The notes beneath the pieces are model-generated. The model did not search any database. It was not told the origin of the DNA and worked only from the letters and a program-made list of their open reading frames with translations. A stretch of DNA of 48,397 nt from Alphaproteobacteria bacterium (lineage in GTDB: Bacteria; Pseudomonadota; Alphaproteobacteria; UBA9219), in the NCBI GenBank assembly GCA_028690155.1, contig JAQVBU010000015.1, positions 1-48,397 of the forward strand, read 5' to 3'. The translations under genes and the position numbers were made by a program. Shown here piece after piece: positions 48,242 through 48,397 of the stretch; the stretch's first letter is position 1, and every line of letters starts with the position of its first letter.

Positions 48242-48256
48242 TTAACTATGGGTTAG
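48242..48256. promoter_or_regulatory. Near-match CtrA-type box at the right end
   Basis: TTAA-CTATGGG-TTAG, one mismatch. It overlaps the start of an AGTTGGCAAGATAA word (48255-48268). Another such word, AGTTGACAAGATTA, is at 48295-48308. Confidence 0.45.
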
Positions 48257-48397
48257 TTGGCAAGATAAAACATTCTTTTATGTAAGGTCTAATAAGTTGA
48301 CAAGATTAACTACAATTTGAATCAAATGCCAGCTAAATGTTGGCCGTTCGCTCAAGGTACTTGCCGGTGTTTGGGCACTCCGGGGGGTGCGCGGAGC

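Larger units (their letters stand above)
47553..48397. other. Right-end non-coding control region
   Basis: About 845 nt with no convincing gene. Contents in order: promoter P47, an inverted repeat ATGCC-N6-GGCAT near 47.66 kb, the operator array at 47719-47780, a duplicated block (47856-47974 and 48073-48195) each with a CtrA-type box, G-tract-rich DNA, a further near-CtrA box at 48242, and two AGTTGRCAAGATWA words. The last 25 nt (GCACTCC, GGGTGC, CGGAGC) are GC-rich with inverted-repeat character, which might mark a packaging end. Confidence 0.6.

Noticed and set aside
48367-48397. Cohesive-end or terminal-repeat site at the right end
   Set aside because: GC-rich inverted-repeat character is visible, but no matching sequence at the left end proves a cos site or terminal redundancy.
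13-48397. Integrase, excisionase or CI-like genes
   Set aside because: No tyrosine or serine recombinase motifs or repressor-peptidase motifs were seen in any plausible gene; temperate lifestyle is therefore not claimed despite the operator array.

Overview
The window reads as a nearly complete genome of a tailed, long-tailed (siphovirus-type) double-stranded DNA phage with lambda-like morphogenesis genes. The host is most likely an alphaproteobacterium. The evidence is a GapR-like (DUF2312) protein, a stand-alone GcrA C-terminal domain, perfect CtrA-type boxes (TTAA-N7-TTAA) and a large excess of GANTC (CcrM) sites at the right end. No integrase, CI-like repressor, DNA polymerase, tRNA or rRNA gene was recognised. 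Position 1 lies inside or just upstream of a SNF2 helicase gene, so the left edge may be a cut in a circular map.

Layout. (1) 0-32 kb, plus strand, late genes: SNF2 helicase, small and large terminase, gpW-like connector, portal, S49 protease with internal scaffold start, decoration protein, major capsid, a terminator, head-tail connectors, tail terminator, tail tube, G/GT tail chaperones with a -1 slippery site, tape measure, tail-tip complex, a fibre/spike cluster with beta-propeller-like and beta-helix-like proteins, then a lysis region with an M15 endolysin, small membrane proteins and two free-standing HNH endonucleases. (2) A hairpin terminator at about 32.03 kb separates the two converging transcription blocks. 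(3) 41.8-32 kb, minus strand: a tightly overlapping early operon (P-loop protein, dCMP deaminase, HNH nuclease, GapR-like protein, PD-(D/E)XK nuclease, MT-A70 methyltransferase, ligase-Ia-like protein, MazG, DUF3310, DUF7220-like, GcrA domain) among many unknowns. (4) 41.8-42.4 kb: non-coding, with a 27-bp iteron array. (5) 47.5-42.5 kb, minus strand: thirteen small genes of unknown function. These differ in base vocabulary from the rest: about 20 GANTC sites per kb against about 5 elsewhere, and a repeated start-site leader. (6) 47.55-48.4 kb: non-coding, with three phased 19-bp palindromes, CtrA-type boxes, a duplicated ~120-bp block and G-tracts.

The most interesting reading is that this phage is wired into the alphaproteobacterial cell-cycle circuit at several points: CtrA-box promoters, CcrM-site-dense control DNA, a sigma-binding GcrA fragment without its DNA-binding domain, and a GapR homologue. 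Separately, five otherwise unrelated proteins share an acidic D/E-rich DL(I/V)G peptide, usually at the extreme C-terminus, which suggests a common docking partner.
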